From Taklimakanibacter sp049323275 (GTDB lineage Bacteria > Pseudomonadota > Alphaproteobacteria > Rhizobiales > Aestuariivirgaceae), in the NCBI GenBank assembly GCA_049323275.1, contig JBMOOM010000015.1, forward strand, positions 106,672 to 170,671: a DNA stretch of 64,000 nt. Direction: 5' to 3'. Shown piece by piece: positions 62,924 through 64,000 of this stretch. The translations under genes were made by a program, and so were the position numbers. Below the pieces are notes generated by a model that worked only from the letters and a program-made list of their open reading frames with translations, did not search any database and was not told where the DNA came from. Numbering within the stretch: the first letter of the stretch is position 1; each line of letters begins with the position of its first letter.

Positions 62924-64000
62924 ATGCCTGATCGTACCGCCGCCGATTTCACGGGATATAGAGGACGGTCCAGGCTGCTCTCCCACACCTCCCTGGCGAC
63001 GACGATCATGCTCGGCGGCCTGGTTCTGGCGGGGCCGGCATTTGCCGGCGATGTAACCGGAGCGGACGGCAGTGATGGCCTGACGGGATTTTCTTTTGGG
63101 TATCCGCCCGAAGCCATCACCACCGAGGGCGCCGGCATCACGGTGAACAAAGTCACCGATCCCGCGACTGGGGACAATGGTGGTCCGGGCGATCTCGGAG
63201 CCGGTACGCCTGCAGTCAATCCGGGTGAAAGCTCCAACGGCACGGGCGGAGCGGGTGGCCTGGGTGGCGAAGGCACGAGCGGCGGCATCGGCGCGCTCGA
63301 TATCATCCTGAACGTAAACATCGACAATCCTCTTGATGCGACGCTCACCACGGGTTCGGCGACGGGGGGGACCGGCGGGACGGGGGGCGTCGGTGTGGGA
63401 GACTTGGCGGGGGATGGGGGTATTGGGGGTACTGCTGGCGATGGCACTGGCGGTGCCGGCGGCCCAGGCGGCTCGGCCGATGGCCTGGGCGGTGCTGGTG
63501 GCGCAGGCGGTGCCGCCGTGGGCGGCGGCATCGATGCGGTAACGATCGATGTGACCGGTGACATTACTTCCACCATGACGCTTAATATCACTGGTGGCGA
63601 CGCAACCGGGGGGAATGGCGGTGCGGGCGGCGCGGGGAAAGGCGGTACCGGCGGGGCCGGCGGAACCGGTGCCGATGGCGCGGGGACAGGTGCTGGCGGC
63701 GGAGGCGGCGCTGGCGGGTCGGCCAACGGCGCGGGCGGCATTGGTGGCTCTGGCGCTGAAGCGACGGGCGGCGATATCGGCGCGGTGACGATCGATGTGT
63801 CGGGAAACATCATTTCCGCCATGACGCTTGACATCACCGCCGGTGATGCGGCCGGAGGTCATGGTGGCGCAGGCGGCTCCGGGACTGGCGGCACGGCGGG
63901 GAGCGGGGCGGAAGCTGGTAACGGCGGAAGCGACGTCGGCGGCGGTGCTGGCGGCGCAGGTGGCGCTGGCGGATCGGCTAATGGCACTGGCGGCACTGGT
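62924..64000 (+). CDS. Gly/Ala-repeat surface protein, autotransporter-like (partial, open at window end)
   Basis: At least 359 residues with no stop before base 64000. ATG 62924 has GGAGGG six bases upstream (ATG 62918 is in frame but too close). An extended leader with a hydrophobic core (LATTIMLGGLVLAG) ends at PAFA near residue 41. The rest alternates Gly-Gly-x blocks with a recurring beta module: AVTIDVTGDITSTMTLNITG and, about 80 residues later, AVTIDVSGNIISAMTLDITA. This layout matches PGRS-like adhesins and autotransporter passenger domains; a C-terminal barrel would be expected beyond the window. Confidence 0.75.
   Translation, partial: MPDRTAADFTGYRGRSRLLSHTSLATTIMLGGLVLAGPAFAGDVTGADGSDGLTGFSFGYPPEAITTEGAGITVNKVTDPATGDNGGPGDLGAGTPAVNPGESSNGTGGAGGLGGEGTSGGIGALDIILNVNIDNPLDATLTTGSATGGTGGTGGVGVGDLAGDGGIGGTAGDGTGGAGGPGGSADGLGGAGGAGGAAVGGGIDAVTIDVTGDITSTMTLNITGGDATGGNGGAGGAGKGGTGGAGGTGADGAGTGAGGGGGAGGSANGAGGIGGSGAEATGGDIGAVTIDVSGNIISAMTLDITAGDAAGGHGGAGGSGTGGTAGSGAEAGNGGSDVGGGAGGAGGAGGSANGTGGTG

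Noticed and set aside
62848..63837. Long Pro/Ala/Ser-rich minus-strand open frame
   Set aside because: It is the complement of the Gly/Ala-rich plus-strand gene; its composition is what Gly codons give when read backwards, and it has no ribosome site.

Overview
The window is about 64 kb of GC-rich DNA from an alphaproteobacterium, most likely Hyphomicrobiales (Rhizobiales). The best evidence is a circularly permuted two-piece ssrA (tmRNA) gene encoding the tag ANDNYAPAALAA, an alpha-type SspB, the fumC/DUF4169/ribbon-helix-helix trio and an hflK-hflC-DUF2065-degP block. Genus cannot be decided from the sequence. No rRNA, intact insertion sequence or CRISPR array was seen.

Layout. 1-8.7 kb: end of a hotdog thioesterase, an FAD-linked D-lactate dehydrogenase-like enzyme, a large AsmA-family protein and a sugar ABC transporter (binding protein, permease, single-domain ATPase). 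8.7-15.4 kb, mostly minus strand: fumC operon, PHP hydrolase, Kup K+ transporter, murein endopeptidase MepA, SspB and the permuted ssrA gene. 15.4-29.1 kb: core housekeeping genes thyA, CPBP protease, GNAT, folA, amine oxidase-like protein, hflKC, DUF2065, degP, a secreted cysteine-repeat protein, divergent serB/miaA, then ilvB-ilvN behind a leader-peptide attenuator. 29.1-35.7 kb: a polyamine-type ABC transporter and class III aminotransferase operon, with a divergent LuxR-type regulator. 35.8-46.3 kb: pdxJ, LysE exporter, FAD monooxygenase, ilvC, small secreted and conserved hypothetical proteins, arginase-family hydrolase, L,D-transpeptidase and an outer-membrane barrel. 46.3-54.3 kb: accessory metabolism (ATP-grasp protein, TMADH/DgcA-like demethylase, Nudix, TAXI-TRAP transporter, PhzF). 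54.3-59.5 kb: two related tiny secreted proteins, leuA with its own leucine leader peptide, palindromic repeats and a phytase-like esterase.

From tRNA-Lys(CUU) at 59.7 kb the character changes: lower GC, a frameshifted remnant of a helicase N-terminus, small orphan genes and a nuclease-like protein, consistent with an eroded tRNA-targeted island. The window ends inside a Gly/Ala-repeat surface protein whose reading frame is still open at base 64000.

Connections. ilvBN, ilvC and leuA cover much of branched-chain amino acid synthesis, and two of these loci carry leader peptides rich in the end-product codons, both with promoter-like hexamers placed so that the leader mRNA would be leaderless or nearly so. 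ssrA and sspB lie next to each other on one strand, joining the trans-translation tag to the adaptor that delivers tagged proteins to ClpXP. hflKC and degP form a membrane and periplasmic quality-control block.
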